DNA from: Apostichopus japonicus
Lineage: Eukaryota; Echinodermata; Holothuroidea; Aspidochirotida; Stichopodidae
Direction: 5' to 3'
Length of the DNA: 64,000 nt
Assembly (NCBI RefSeq): GCF_037975245.1
Contig: NC_092579.1
Span: forward strand, 11,950,678-12,014,677
Below are positions 24,601 through 64,000 of the stretch, piece after piece. The notes beneath the pieces were generated by a model. That model saw nothing but the letters and a program-made list of their open reading frames with translations. It had not been told where the DNA came from and ran no database searches. The position numbers and the translations under genes are program-made. Each line of letters begins with the position of its first letter. The first letter of the stretch is position 1.

Positions 24601-25142
24601 ATCAACATTGTGTGTTGATTACAAATCATTAATGTTGACCAAATTTTTGTTGTATAATATCAGTTTTAGATCAATTAAATATGTTGGGGATTACACAGAA
24701 TGAATGACTGTGAAATAGTATTACCATTTACATCTACAGAACAGAAGTTTATCTCTAAAATATATAATCAATTTCAACAAATACATTATCCATAGATACA
24801 ATAAAATATTAATATTAAAGAAGACTTTTTTCCTTTAGTAAAATCAGTATATTAAAATTTGCTTTTTTCTCATTACAATATCAATCTCCTATGTACACGT
24901 CACTGTTAAATATGTGTCTGATAGATATATCGTCAAAAGTTGTCACTCTTTCCTGTTTTTTTCTTCTTCTATAAATCAGTATTTTACTCTGAGTATAAAC
25001 TGCAACAACATGTAGATACGTTTACTATAATACGTGATGACAGCATGTCCTCTTTACGTGCAGAGATATTGTGCTGATATTTGTACCTACGATGGAGGAA
25101 TACAGACGCTATGAAGAATCTTGGATATAACCACGCCCACTC

Positions 25143-53131
<27,989 letters not shown>

Positions 53132-54567
53132 GATTAAGAAGTCTTTTGAAAATCGATTAATAACCACAAGATAAATTTAAACAAAACGACAAATAACAGT
53201 GCCTGCTCTGGTCAACGTATAAATGGATGGCTGAGTTCAGTAGGTCTATACCGTCTGTACAATAATCATCTCACGGTTTAAACGATATTCGACTGTAGGT
53301 TTGTTAGAGCAAAAAATATTATTGTAATTTGCCTATCAGGTAAAGTTAAGAAGATTCCCGAATTATTTGGTAGATTATAGGCTATAAAAGCAACAACAAT
53401 CCATCGCCCGACTCATTGTTAGTTTTCACTTTTCTATATAGCTTTTGAGTTATAATTGAGTCCATTCCATGTATGAAAGCCTACAGCATATATAGAAGGA
53501 TCATATACGGGCACACGGTGGCAGAAACAATTCGTTGGTTCGCACGGCCGTTGAAACAGTTAACAGGTAGTAAGCATATTGGCAATTTCCGCTAAAATAA
53601 CCCTGGAGTGTTTCCTAGGTTGTATACCAATAGGTTTCAAGAGCTCTGTCGCGGATGTCTGGAGTATTTACCATATATGTCGTCAACGCCGTCTATACGA
53701 TAATAAATCTGTCAGTTCGTATCTTATAATTCCACAACCAACTGGTTAACTAATTTGTTTACACTTCAGGACTTGTGTAGGTGACCAATTCCCGACGTAA
53801 TAACTCCATAATAATACACTGATTAAAAGTATTTTAAACGCGGTAGTGATTTGATAAAATACACCGCGCAGCTTCACTTAGGACTTTGGATAGGTCTAAT
53901 TAGGTTTTTGTTTGCTTTTTAAATAATACTGTGTAAACACTAAATATCCTATCTTCAGGCTTCTGAGAAGAAGCATGGAAACAATTGGCGATGTCACCCC
54001 GTGTTTATTCGTACGCCGGTTGCTATATTTGTCTGTCGGCCTAAATTTTGTATTCGGGGCAGGGATAGTTGCAAGGGGGAGGGGGCCGTCAGGGGGTTGG
54101 GGATGGGCTGTCGGTGTCGTGTTTCGGCTATAATGTTGACATAGGGATAGCTGGAGGATATGGAGTTCAAGCAAATGTTTGCCGGGTGCTTTCATGTAAG
54201 TTCAAAATGTGGAACCTGTGAACTAAAATCTACCAAGCCATTTACGCATTATGGTCTGATGGTACGGTCCCGTAAGACTTACGGACAGCGCTTAATTCTG
54301 TTTGTTCGCACTGTCAAAGAAATGTATACTTTGTGAACCGCCACTACAGTTGCATAACTATATGCTGTGCATCTTGATAAAAAAGACCAGACAATGATCT
54401 AGTGTTCCTTACTTCCTACCACTAAAAGTACTATGCTGAAAAAACCCACTCAATTCCAAATTTACAATATTTTCAGCTTTTCCAAATGGTAGGAACACTA
54501 ATAATGGTCATTGTCTAAAGCTGCAGAAAGTTTGTAATAGATAAAACGTTCCTAGGGGTTTTTTTTT

Positions 54568-54690
54568 ATGTCAGCTGGATTGTGAATGACTGGAATGATT
54601 TGCTGGAGTCGTAGTTAATTGTCATCTCAAAAATTGTCAATAAATTTAAGAATGCTTCAGATACTTATTTTGCTAATTGCAATTTGGATC
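54568..54690 (+). pseudogene. LINE C-terminal fragment
   Basis: Reads WIVNDWNDLLES, stop, then NKFKNASDTYF, resembling the VVxxWNxLPxxvv...FKxxLdxy end of L2/CR1-type LINE proteins. Short and interrupted. Confidence 0.5.
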
Positions 54691-54867
54691 TGAATTCCTG
54701 TGTAAAGCTTTTGTACATAACCTTTGGTGTAGGTTGTATGTCCCTATTGGGTTACCATCTATTGTCTTCTTTTAACTAACCTAACACAGCTGTTCAGTCA
54801 AGGTTGCAGGGTACACTTATGACGTGTACGTAGTCCCCCTCCCTTCTAATGTCTTCCCCTGTCTCCA

Positions 54868-54897
54868 AGCAGGGAGTTGTTATAACAACTCCCTGCT
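54868..54897. repeat. Perfect 30 bp palindrome
   Basis: The two 15-base halves (AGCAGGGAGTTGTTA and its exact complement) meet without a spacer. A third, imperfect copy (AGCAGGGAGTTGTTATGGAA) lies at 54954-54973. Intergenic, 1.7 kb upstream of the TMC start codon. Confidence 0.9.
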
Positions 54898-55944
54898 CCA
54901 AGTTAGGGGGAGGCACCCTAAAACAGAAGTTCTCAGCGGTAGGAGATTGTATAAGCAGGGAGTTGTTATGGAACAATTCCCTGGTATAAGCTCAACAGAA
55001 CAGACAGGGTAGAAGTTCAATTGTTTTAAAGCATATAGTTCTGGTTAATTTGTAATTAACGTTTTATATGGTCAATCATAATCCCCGTCCGTTGTTTTCA
55101 CGGTCAGCCGATTCACATGTGAATGTATACGATACTACTATACTCTAGTTTTTTTTTAAATAAATAATAATAATATCATTGTTATCATAATATAAGGTTG
55201 TACCAGGTAATACTACAGTATATGCAACGATTGTGGATGATTTATATTATATTATTATGATACAATATTATTGTATGATACTGAAACCGGTAATACTATA
55301 TATAAATGCAAAAACATTATTGTGGATGTTTTGCATTATTTTATGATACGAATATTATCGTATGATGCTATATGTGAAGCGGGTGTCACGGTGGCTACGA
55401 CGGGGACAACCCCTTTGATTTTATCTTATTGGTTTAGTGGGCGACATGTGTTTAAATTACTGCTCTCCGGACTCAAATGGTTTGTTCTGCTTTGTTTGTG
55501 TGCACAGATCTAAGGTCTGAAAGATAGCCTTCGTAGATAACTCTGGTTCCTTATCAATTTCTATGCTCTGGGATTACAGACATTGAATTCGAAGATAGCT
55601 CCAGCTGGCCAATCTCTAAGACTTTATTCTTGAAGGGTTACCATTAGAAATATAGCAATATGCTAGAAACCCAAAGAAAAACAAGTTGCCAACTGTTAGC
55701 AACTTTCAACCGTAAGTTTACCATCAATTATTTTCAAAGAATTTTCCAACAATGAAATATGCTATTGTCTTACAGGGCTGGATTTACCTCTTTGGGGGGA
55801 CATTTATTTTGTGACCTCCATTCTGACAGTAAGGTAATCCAGACATGCCTTGTGTTGAAATTTTTGTTTAGTTTCATTTGTTTTTTAAATACAGTCATTA
55901 TTAATGCTACCAGTAATGAGGAAGCATGCATAACAATATACCCA

Positions 55945-56880
55945 AAAACGAAAGCGTATAGTGGTTCCGATACATGTTAATAATCATGAACTTGTGCATA
56001 CCAAAATGATGAGGGATTATCTATTGACTAACGCAGCAACATATAAGGTAAGGTACCAGAAATTAGCTATCATGTTGACAAAGTCTATTTAGTGACAAAG
56101 TGTAAAAACAAATACTTGCATAAATATTAATTTGGTCATATTTTTTGATCTCATAAGCATGTATTCATATACTTTGTATTATCCGATTACATGTATAAAG
56201 TTAATGAGACATACTATATCAGAGATATCTGATTACAAATTTTATGTTCACTGATTAATATTTATGATAAATAAACAAAAAACAACATGGTTGATCTTTT
56301 TTATAGTAGTGTAACAAACCAAATATGCTATGTATGAAAAATCCTGGAACATATGGTTCTTGTCTTGTGTTTAAAAGCCATTTTTTTTTAATCTGATGAA
56401 TATTAATGACATAAAGTTGGAGACGTCATAAAAATGTACTTTATTATGTACCAACATCACCATACCAGTATCAGCCAAATCTTACGATAATGTTTTATTA
56501 ATATTCACGAGATGGTAACCAAAAACAATCACTGATCATGGGACATATACCTTACAAGTATGCCATTCATTCAGCTTGTGGTTGTTGAGATATGGTGTTT
56601 ACAAGCTGTTTATGACAAGTTCCCATTAAGCCACATCCAATATATTAATGAGGTAACAAGTGTTTTTTGCAAAGAACATGTACATATTATGTAGTTACAT
56701 CACCATACCATGTATAAACAAAATCATAAAACATAATTATGGTTGGAGAGATATTTTATGGTAAACCCTGTCCACTCATTAATATTCATGAGATGGGACC
56801 AAAAACAATAGGGCACAATTAAACATCATGGGGCATCTACCTACTAATTATGGACATGAACTTGTTGAGATATCATGCAT
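55945..56880. repeat. Dispersed repeat family, copy 3
   Basis: Colinear with 36786-37925 over most of its length, including CATGAACTTGTGCATACCAA and ATTAATATTCATGAGATGGG. It lies in the TMC intergenic region. Confidence 0.7.
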
Positions 56881-58194
56881 ATGTGTGTATGTGACAGCTA
56901 AATGTAACCACACATGCACACAAACACTTAAACACCAGCTTGGTTGCATTGGTTACTGAGTCATTCACAACATAACCAAAACTAACCGGTGCAAACATTC
57001 CAAGCAGTTGTAAACAAGTTAGAGTTGTGATATAGTTATTTGTGCAAGCAAAAGCTCATTTTGTTAACTGCCTTGTTCATGCTGTGTAAATGAGAGATAT
57101 GATGTGTGCTGTACAACTGTACATCCAACTGTCTACATCGTTGGTTAAGACGAGATGATGAAAGTACAGGTTTAAATTATTTTTATATATAATTATAGAC
57201 ACCAATAATTGTATAATATAGTTCCATCTATTAACAATACTTTCTTGTATAGTGTACCATTCTTTTTTTTTTCCATTGGCACAAAACAGAAGAACACTTA
57301 TTGCCTCACTTTAATTTTTATATACATAAAAGCTTCAAGCATGATATCAATGTAGCAGTAATACTCTCTCTCAATGACTTCAAGAAACCTCAAAAGGCAA
57401 AAAACCTTGAGAACCTCAAAGGAAACTTATTTATTGCCAAATAAAAGCAACAACAAATAAGAGAGATGCAAATTTAAGGCAACGTTGCATCATAACATAC
57501 GGTATCAACAATAATGAAAATTTTTACAGGAAGGCAAACTTGAAATTTAATACACCATATTCACAAAAAAGGTCATTGTCACACCTCATTAACCCAGTTA
57601 GGCTTAAACTTTTAAGGACATAGCCTATAGAAAGCCTTTTACCGTGAACAACAGAACACACTTCCTATAAGCATATAGGATGACCTACTACTTAGGTCAG
57701 AGTTTATAAGATGGAGGTATTGTAAAATGATTCTTCCAAATGTGATGTTTTTCGATTGTACAGGCTTTATGCTACAAAGTGTTTAGCAACATTATTTGAG
57801 TATTAAATATAACCTTACTTACTTCTCCTTGACCAAAAATTCCCTCTCCTAGAGGAGGTTTTCCAGCCAATAATTAGCTTTGTGTGATTTCTTGCCTTGT
57901 TATTAATCCCTTGCAAGGTATTAAATATGTAAATGATATTGAATGTTAAGGCTTACTTTATGAAACAACTTAGTTCTTATTTCAACTGAGAATCTCAATT
58001 TAAAGGGTTAAGTAAAAAGCTGCATTTGCATGAAAAATTGAAAGACACAAATGTCATTACAAGAAATGATCTAATTAATCTGAAAACAAAACCAGCTGCT
58101 CTTCAAATACTTCTAAAGAATAAGTACATTAACATCGCCTAATTCTGGCCATTTTCTGCGATAGATGAAACCTGCAAGGTGAAAACTTGAAACT

Positions 58195-58500
58195 AACTCA
58201 TAAAATATATTATAAGTTATTGTAAACTATAGTAACTCAAAAAAAATATTGAGTTATTGCAATCTATAGTAACTCATAAAATATATTATAAGTTATTGTA
58301 AACTATATCAACTCATAAAGTATATTATATTATTGTAAACTATAGTAACTCATAAAATATATTATGGGTTATGGTAAACTACAGTAATTCATCAAACATA
58401 TTATGAGTTATTGTAAACTATAGTAACTCACAAACTATATGAGTTATTGTAAACTATAGTAACTCATAAAATATATTATATGTTATCGTAAACTATAGTT
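58195..58500. repeat. AT-rich array of about 40 bp imperfect palindromic units
   Basis: Seven or so units containing TAACTCATAAAATATATTAT and AGTTATTGTAAACTATAG. Within each, AACTCATAA is inverted as TTATGAGTT around an AT core, so every unit can fold back. Confidence 0.85.
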
Positions 58501-60308
58501 TCGTACATAAAAAAAAATCACTACCAGCACAAGATTTAACAAATACAAAGTATAAAATAATTACAAAATAACACTACCATGACAGGATTCCACCATATAT
58601 CATCATGAAATTGTTGTTCAAATACTTGTGTTCACCCACAAAAGTTGTATTTGAATGTAACAAATAAACTACATTTTAAAGTCAGTTGTGACTTTCTAGC
58701 TGGCCAAAATAAAGTTATCATTCACCAGTAGAACAAGATTATCAAAAACAAAATCTACAAAAATGGAAAAGAATTTAAGGCTTCCCAGAAAGCTGCATAA
58801 TAAAATCCTTATATCCTTGCTTGAAAAAATTGGTAACATTATTTGTGTCAAATCAAGATACTTGTTAACATAAACTTTTAATAAGTAGCGAGCGCTCCTT
58901 TTCATTTGTCTTTGTAGTAAGGTAGCAGCGAGCTTTATCTCATCCAACTTGAGTTTGATGACTCGTAACATGGTTTTCTTTGTTTACAATATAATGGAAT
59001 ATGTGATGGCAATTGGACACTATCAAAGGTTTTTGATTAATTAGGGTAAGATGGAGTAATCACATAATCATATTCAATGTCCATAAGCATGGGGCATCCA
59101 ACCCTACCCTTCCCACTCTACCTCTCTCTACCTAGTCTGGGGTAAGAGATTTACCCATCTCTCGCAAAATATGCCAAAGAGAACATGACCAGGAATAAAT
59201 TAACCTGTTTCCCAAATTGCTAGGCAAAAATGGCATCGCAAAATGCTAGGCCAAAATGGGCAAATTACAAGTGTGCAAAGATATATAGCAGTTTGTGTAC
59301 ACAGAACCACAGTGCTGTATAAGAGACAGAGTTAATAGCCAACAAAACTGCTATGCAAAATATTTTACACTAAATAATCCCCTGCAATATTCACATTAGA
59401 TGATACTACAATTGTGATGAGGGGAACGGTAGCAAGGAACCTTTTTAACAAAATTGCTATGAAGACTATAAAAGTGATATCTTAACATGCCAAAATATGT
59501 TTACAACCTTGAAGCTCTACCCTGTATAGTATAAACATGAAAAGTAATCATAATAGAAACAAAAGAAATACTGAAATATAAGTTGTAATTGTTGAAAGAC
59601 ACACAATGAAATGCTGATTTATCAATATATACATATATAAACAGAAGCTCCAATATCACACCGAATGAGAGACTTTTTGCATCAGTACGAAATCGAAGAC
59701 AAAAAATTGGCCATCCTTACCACGCCAGTAGAATTAATTCATACAAGTACTTTTTTTCTTTTTAACTGCATTAATTTGTATCTCAGGAAAAAAAGGTAGT
59801 AATGGTAAGGAAATACCTCATATACAAACCAAGCTATCATTTCCAAAACTTTCAACTGAAGCACCTCTTCAAACTATTAAACAGAAGCACTTTTTTGAAG
59901 TTTTCAGCTAGGATAAAATCACCATGAAATAGTAAAGCTATCGACTTACCTCTAATATTTAATTAAATTAATGAACATGGAATTTTTACAGATGAGCTTG
60001 AAGCAAAGAGCATTTTTCATATTTCATGTAAACTCGTTCTTCCCCATACCGCCAACATTTTCAACCTAGGCTGCTTGAAAGACAGGATTTTAATGGACCT
60101 AGTGTTGGTTTTCAACTCCAGGCCTGATGCTCCTTTTTGGATCCCAAGCCAGGTGTCAATCTTTCCAGTCAATCTCTGGCTCCAGACAATTTTTTCCATT
60201 TATATAAATAATATTTACGTATAATTTCTGTTACACAACCCGTCCTCCATGTGAAAGTAAGCAGCTCGATATTCTTACAGGAATAAATTTTTGTCAGAGC
60301 ATCGTGAG

Positions 60309-60386
60309 CTACTCAGTTCTGGCAGCTTTTGCTTGACGTAGTATCCTTCTCAAATTTTCGTTCAAAATGTGTTTGCTTTTCTTCTC
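60309..60386 (-). CDS. Second TMC gene, last exon
   Basis: EKKSKHILNENLRRILRQAK and AARTE, then TAG. Acceptor TTTTCAG. A basic C-terminal tail, shorter than that of the neighbour. Confidence 0.85.
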   Translation of the reverse strand, partial: EKKSKHILNENLRRILRQAKAARTE

Positions 60387-63300
60387 CTGAAAATGATGAA
60401 CAAAAGAAATGAATTAATCAGAAATATTCTATGCACATACCAAAAAGACACCAGGAAAAGGTAACTGCAGGCTGTAGCATGATGCAATGTCCATATGGTT
60501 TGGTAAAATGGTCCTAAATCTCCTACCTGTGCCTCCCTGTATTGTTTTACTATCATCCGTGGATTGTGTTGACACGCCTAAAAATGGTCACTGCAATGTC
60601 AAGTTGGAAACTATGTTCTATTTTTTATTCACCGCGCTAAACAAAACTGGTCGTATTTGTTCTTCTCAATCTCAATAGTAACTTTCAAATTTTGAATGTA
60701 AACACACATCACCACAGCAACAAACTAATTCAGCTTTTCTTTCCCAAACTGTTGTTTAATTCAATCTTTTGCAATCAATATTGTCACTTGAGGCATCTAG
60801 ACGTGTCCCCATAAATTACAGAAACAGATGCATGAACTGGAAGGAAAGAAAAAGGTTTAAAAAGGGTCTTGGATCTAAGAAATAATTGCAGGATAGGAAA
60901 GAGGTTGATACTAATATTTTAATTGTAGAAGGTACAGGGCTGTTAAGCAAATTGCATTTCATAAAATCTCAAAGCTGTCATTAGAGTCTTCACTGTCATA
61001 GGACTGAACCAGGTCCAATATGGCTATTGCCAACCCCTCCTCACACCTGTCTCCCCACCACCCCCCACCCCCTCCACCTCATGGCTGCATCTCTACGTAG
61101 TACCTTGCCACCCGCACCTGTTATGAGAAGATTTATCTTACCAATGTTAAGTGTTTCTTGAGCAACTCGATCAGTTGGCCAGAGGCTGCTGCCTGATTAT
61201 ACTGGTAGATAAGGGCCAATCTAAAAAAGGAAGAAAGAGAAAAAGGAAAATAAATTACAAGAGAAAAAGGAAAATAAATTACAGAAGAAGTGAAATATGG
61301 AATACATTTTGAAAGAAAAAAGGGCAGGACCTGATATTAATTGATTGAATTTAAATCATCTTTCGGGATATAACTGTTTGTGTTATTTTTCAATTTGAAC
61401 TTAAAAGTGCAAGTTTCTAAATTCTAAAACAAGAAAAAACAATTAATAAACAAATATACACCAACAACCAAAATTTACTTAATATGCTCAAGTACTAACT
61501 GGTCATGTTACTAGTACTATGTCTCGAATGAGATCAGCATATTAGACAACAATGATCAAAGAAGAAAATTTCAAAATGGTAAATTAAAAAATTTCCACCA
61601 AAATAATATTTAACAAAAAACACCTGTTATATACAAAACTAATGGTGGGTCATAACAATATATTACGATTGAAACGATTTGAATCTTGCATATTTTCTGA
61701 ACTTGGCCATTTGGTACCATTTTCCTCCTTGTACAAACAAGTTAAACATCTTGAAACTATTGAGACTGGATAAACCCTGTAGTAGTTAAAAAACACTTAC
61801 ATAAAAACAATGGACACAGCAATAACAACGGATGTAGATCCAAGAAGACCATAAACAGTAAGAAGAAAGGTGTTGTTGGAATCCTCGATAGAATCGTAGA
61901 GAATGAACCAAATGCTGGACAAACCTCGAAATGGACCACAGCCCTGGGAAGGTTCAAAGCTGCCAGGAAGCCAAACAACGACAGAAAGCAAAAAAAAAAA
62001 AAAAAAAAATGATATGATATGGCAATTGTGGTAGCACCACTGAAAAATCATTGAAACAAAATAATGTTCATTCTATTTATATAACATATTTACAAGTATA
62101 CTTATATAGATATATATATGTATATCATATAGACAGGTAACAAGCGCCTACAGTGGAATTACGACCTTCCTTACCGGTTTTGAACCTCTGGACATACAAT
62201 CAGCGTCCATAGCCTAGTGGTTAGGGTGGTTATAAAGTGGGAGGCCCGGGTTCGAATCCCAGTGGAGGCTGGAAGTTTTTTCACTGTTCTGGATTTTCCA
62301 AATCATTACGATTTCAATTATATTCATTTGCCTTTGTCGTTTACCTCCATTTCATTAACAAAAGTCCGGTTAATGTATCTCTTTCGAGATCCGGCTTTAG
62401 GAATCACAAATGATTTTGAGTTGGTTGGCATTATGTTTGATCTCTAGAGCAAGGCAAATACGTCACCAAAACAGAACTAGTACTGTTCGATACAGGTGAC
62501 AAGCGCCTACAGTGGAATTACTACAACTATATATGGTTGCACCCATGGATAGTGTCGAAGCTGTACTTATGTTAAAGGTTGGATGTTAGTGCGCACTTCA
62601 ACTGACACAGATAAGATTTAGAAGAATTACTGTGTTCAGATAACAGTTGCACAAGCCAAAGTGTCCTTCATGAACATTTGATTATGGTTTAATATTAATG
62701 CCACATCTGCAGTCCGATGCAACTGAATGCTTGACAGAAATCACTGCCAAATTTGCATCCTTGCACTTACGTCACTAAAGCAAACACCACCGGTACGAGA
62801 CACATGAGAAAGGTAACTATCAATAGGACCACAAAGAAGAAGGTGGATTGCGATGCCCTGGCCTCACGGCCCGAAGGTTGCATGTTGTGCAGCAGGCTGA
62901 ACTTGCGAACGTAGAATAGAATGAAGAACTTCACCGTGGTGATCACCGGAAGGAAGGGGCAGAAAAACGCACCGATCCTGTAAGACAGAAGATAAAACTC
63001 ACATCAATTAGATACTGTAGCGGTTTCCTTGTTAGTTCTTCCCATTTAGGCGTTTACATATATTTATTTCTGTACAGTCAGCGGTTCTTTCTCAACATTC
63101 TACAGCAGATTACAAACAACAAGACCATCCTGGGGAGGGGGTCCCTCCCCTTTAAAAAAATGTTTTTGTTTAAATTTAATTTAATTTAATTTAGTCAAGA
63201 AAAGACCGGCAACTAGATTTCCTGTGGTCATTACATTATGACAATTATCGTTGTCATCATTGTTCTCTTGATGCTTGGAATGCTATACATTACTCTACAG

Positions 63301-63580
63301 ATAATGTAATAATCAGCATAGATTCTATTGAGAGGCAGCATTTTATGAAATCTTCTGAGAAACGAGATTACTCCCCGATAGCATTTTATACATCTTCTCT
63401 AATAATAATATCTATTTTCAGTTTTCAATCTTTAGAAAATAAAACATAAAACATCTATTTGTGAATATATGTACGTACCATGATATAGCTTGAGAATTCA
63501 CTAAATCCAGGACTTGGGATGACAACTCAAATTCAAGATTGCCAAGCCTTTTTGCCCACTTAAATTTCTTCGATAGGAAT
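60309..63580 (-). CDS. Second TMC-family gene, 3' part only (5' end outside window)
   Basis: Five exons on the minus strand: 63580-63479, 62977-62771, 61959-61801, 61220-61142, 60386-60309. They encode the last 207 residues plus one base of an earlier codon. Motifs: GNLEFELSSQVLDLVNSQAI, then W-IGAFFCPFLPVITTVKFF, FEPSQGCGPFRGLSS, LIELLKKHLT, and a basic tail ending AARTE. Exon lengths 102/207/159/79/78 parallel 108/207/165/79/93 in the gene at 25143-53131, with identical phases, so this is a tandem paralog on the same strand. The RPFRAS block reads GREARAS here. The exon carrying the CWET signature must lie beyond position 64000. Subfamily cannot be fixed from this part, but it is closest to its neighbour. 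Intact in the visible part. Confidence 0.93.
61142..61220 (-). CDS. Second TMC gene, penultimate exon
   Basis: LALIYQYNQAAASGQLIELL and KKHLTL, aligned with neighbour exon 16. Acceptor TTTTTAG, donor GTAAGA. Confidence 0.9.
61801..61959 (-). CDS. Second TMC gene, exon with GCGPFRG
   Basis: FEPSQGCGPFRGLSSIWFIL, then a hydrophobic segment to VSIVF. The loop differs from the neighbour while the GCGPFR core is kept. Donor GTAAGT. Confidence 0.92.
62133..62521 (+). mobile_element. tRNA-SINE-like insertion with 30 bp direct repeats
   Basis: ACAGGTAACAAGCGCCTACA at 62133 recurs at 62492 (29 of 30 bases over the full repeat). Between them 62203-62270 is tRNA-like: CATAGCCTAGTGGTTAGGG as box A and GGTTCGAATCC as box B, with T6 immediately 3' (62276). 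It is only about 68 nt and has no anticodon stem, so it is a SINE head or tRNA pseudogene rather than a working tRNA. In the second TMC gene's intron. Confidence 0.6.
62771..62977 (-). CDS. Second TMC gene, exon with IGAFFCPFLP
   Basis: IGAFFCPFLPVITTVKFFIL, KFSLLHNMQPSGREARAS and a hydrophobic segment ending VVFALV. Acceptor CTTACAG, donor GTAAGT. Confidence 0.95.
63479..63580 (-). CDS. Second TMC gene, first visible exon
   Basis: FLSKKFKWAKRLGNLEFELS and SQVLDLVNSQAIS-W. Acceptor CCTAAAG is weak in pyrimidines; donor TG|GTACGT. The split tryptophan codon matches exon 13 of the neighbour. Confidence 0.9.
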
Positions 63581-64000
63581 CTTTAGGTGGAAAAGAAAAG
63601 GGAAACGTTCACAAAATGATAATGCATGACACACCATTTGTCAAAAAAGTTTCTTGTACTCCGTCGAGACGGATTTAGATACCATGTGTGAAGCTCATCT
63701 GTCAAGTATTTGTCCACTTATTGTGTTTGCAATCAAAAGCACCCGACACATACATGCATGGATACATATGTGCTTACCTAATGCACATATGTACATACAA
63801 ACATGCATACATGCATACATACACCGAAACATACACACACACACACACACACCCACACACACCCTCGCAGGTGTGTTTTACATTCAGACCGAGGACCCCA
63901 TTGTTTTTTCCATTGTTCAAATCCACGTACCCTAACCTTAACAATACCCATAACAGTAGAATTATTTCGAGGACGTGATGATTCTCTAGAAATCACATTC
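63581..64000. other. Intron of second TMC gene at right edge
   Basis: No exon recognised. Holds ACAT/CA-rich sequence, a (CA)n tract at 63832-63852 and the start of a GACCGAGGAC element. The upstream TMC exon expected next was not found before the window ends. Confidence 0.65.
63882..64000. mobile_element. GACCGAGGAC element, copy 2, cut by window edge
   Basis: ATTCAGACCGAGGACCCC followed by TCCATTGTTCAAATCCACGT and CCTAACCTTAACAATACCC matches 8012-8175 over its first 110 bases. The right inverted end lies outside. Confidence 0.75.

Larger units (their letters stand above)
17744..25142. other. Intergenic between CNPY start and TMC stop
   Basis: No convincing exon on either strand. The first part (17744 to about 18200) would hold the CNPY promoter; no TATA box was identified. 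Contents: the MITE at 18840-19522, short tandem repeats near 21550 and 24404-24510, and AT-rich unique sequence. The bases just below 25143 are likely 3' untranslated region of the TMC gene. Confidence 0.6.
53132..60308. other. Intergenic between the two TMC genes
   Basis: Contains the promoter region of the 25143-53131 gene at its left end and probable 3' untranslated sequence of the second TMC gene at its right. In between are a LINE tail, a 30 bp palindrome, a dispersed repeat and an AT-rich tandem array. No further gene was recognised. Confidence 0.65.

Noticed and set aside
62203-62270. A working tRNA gene
   Set aside because: Boxes A and B are good but the anticodon arm cannot form, the acceptor and T stems have mismatches and it is too short.

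Overview
The window is animal nuclear DNA from a large, AT-rich, intron-rich genome. Coding sequence is a few percent of the 64 kb, every gene is broken into short exons with GT-AG introns, and the rest is introns and intergenic DNA full of transposon debris and tandem repeats. Two protein families are recognisable, a canopy (CNPY3/4) ER co-chaperone and transmembrane channel-like (TMC) proteins, and both are metazoan. The many MITE, SINE and LINE remnants and long poly-G/poly-C runs suggest a marine invertebrate, possibly an echinoderm. That placement is inference only. No bacterial, viral, CRISPR or operon-type feature was seen. Layout: (1) 1-5943 is intergenic, with a MITE-like segment, a 58-60 bp minisatellite and one copy of a TIR repeat. 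(2) 5944-17743, minus strand, is a complete six-exon CNPY3/4-like gene. It encodes 233 residues with a signal peptide, six cysteines, an acidic tail and a C-terminal KDEL. Its introns hold a tRNA-derived SINE, a foldback-like element, a hAT-like MITE, a LINE fragment and a second copy of the TIR repeat. (3) 17744-25142 is intergenic, with one large MITE and small tandem repeats. (4) 25143-53131, minus strand, is a complete 17-exon TMC7-like gene of 764 residues. All splice phases join cleanly. Its introns carry a partial exon duplication, a 13-unit array of tRNA box-A sequences, a G-rich minisatellite, LINE remnants and a long TA tract. (5) 53132-60308 is intergenic, with a LINE tail, a perfect 30 bp palindrome, a dispersed repeat and an AT-rich array of imperfect palindromes. 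(6) 60309-63580 and beyond, minus strand, is the 3' half of a second, paralogous TMC gene with matching exon structure. It continues past the right edge. The three genes lie on the same strand but are ordinary independent eukaryotic genes. The two TMC genes are head-to-tail tandem paralogs. The CNPY neighbour looks unrelated in function (ER folding versus membrane channel). No convincing undescribed multigene system was found. The most unusual structures are the box-A array in a TMC intron, the foldback element, and repeated small duplications that copy exon ends, some with their splice donors. All exon calls were made by reading translated motifs, splice sites and phase continuity by eye; no database search was possible.
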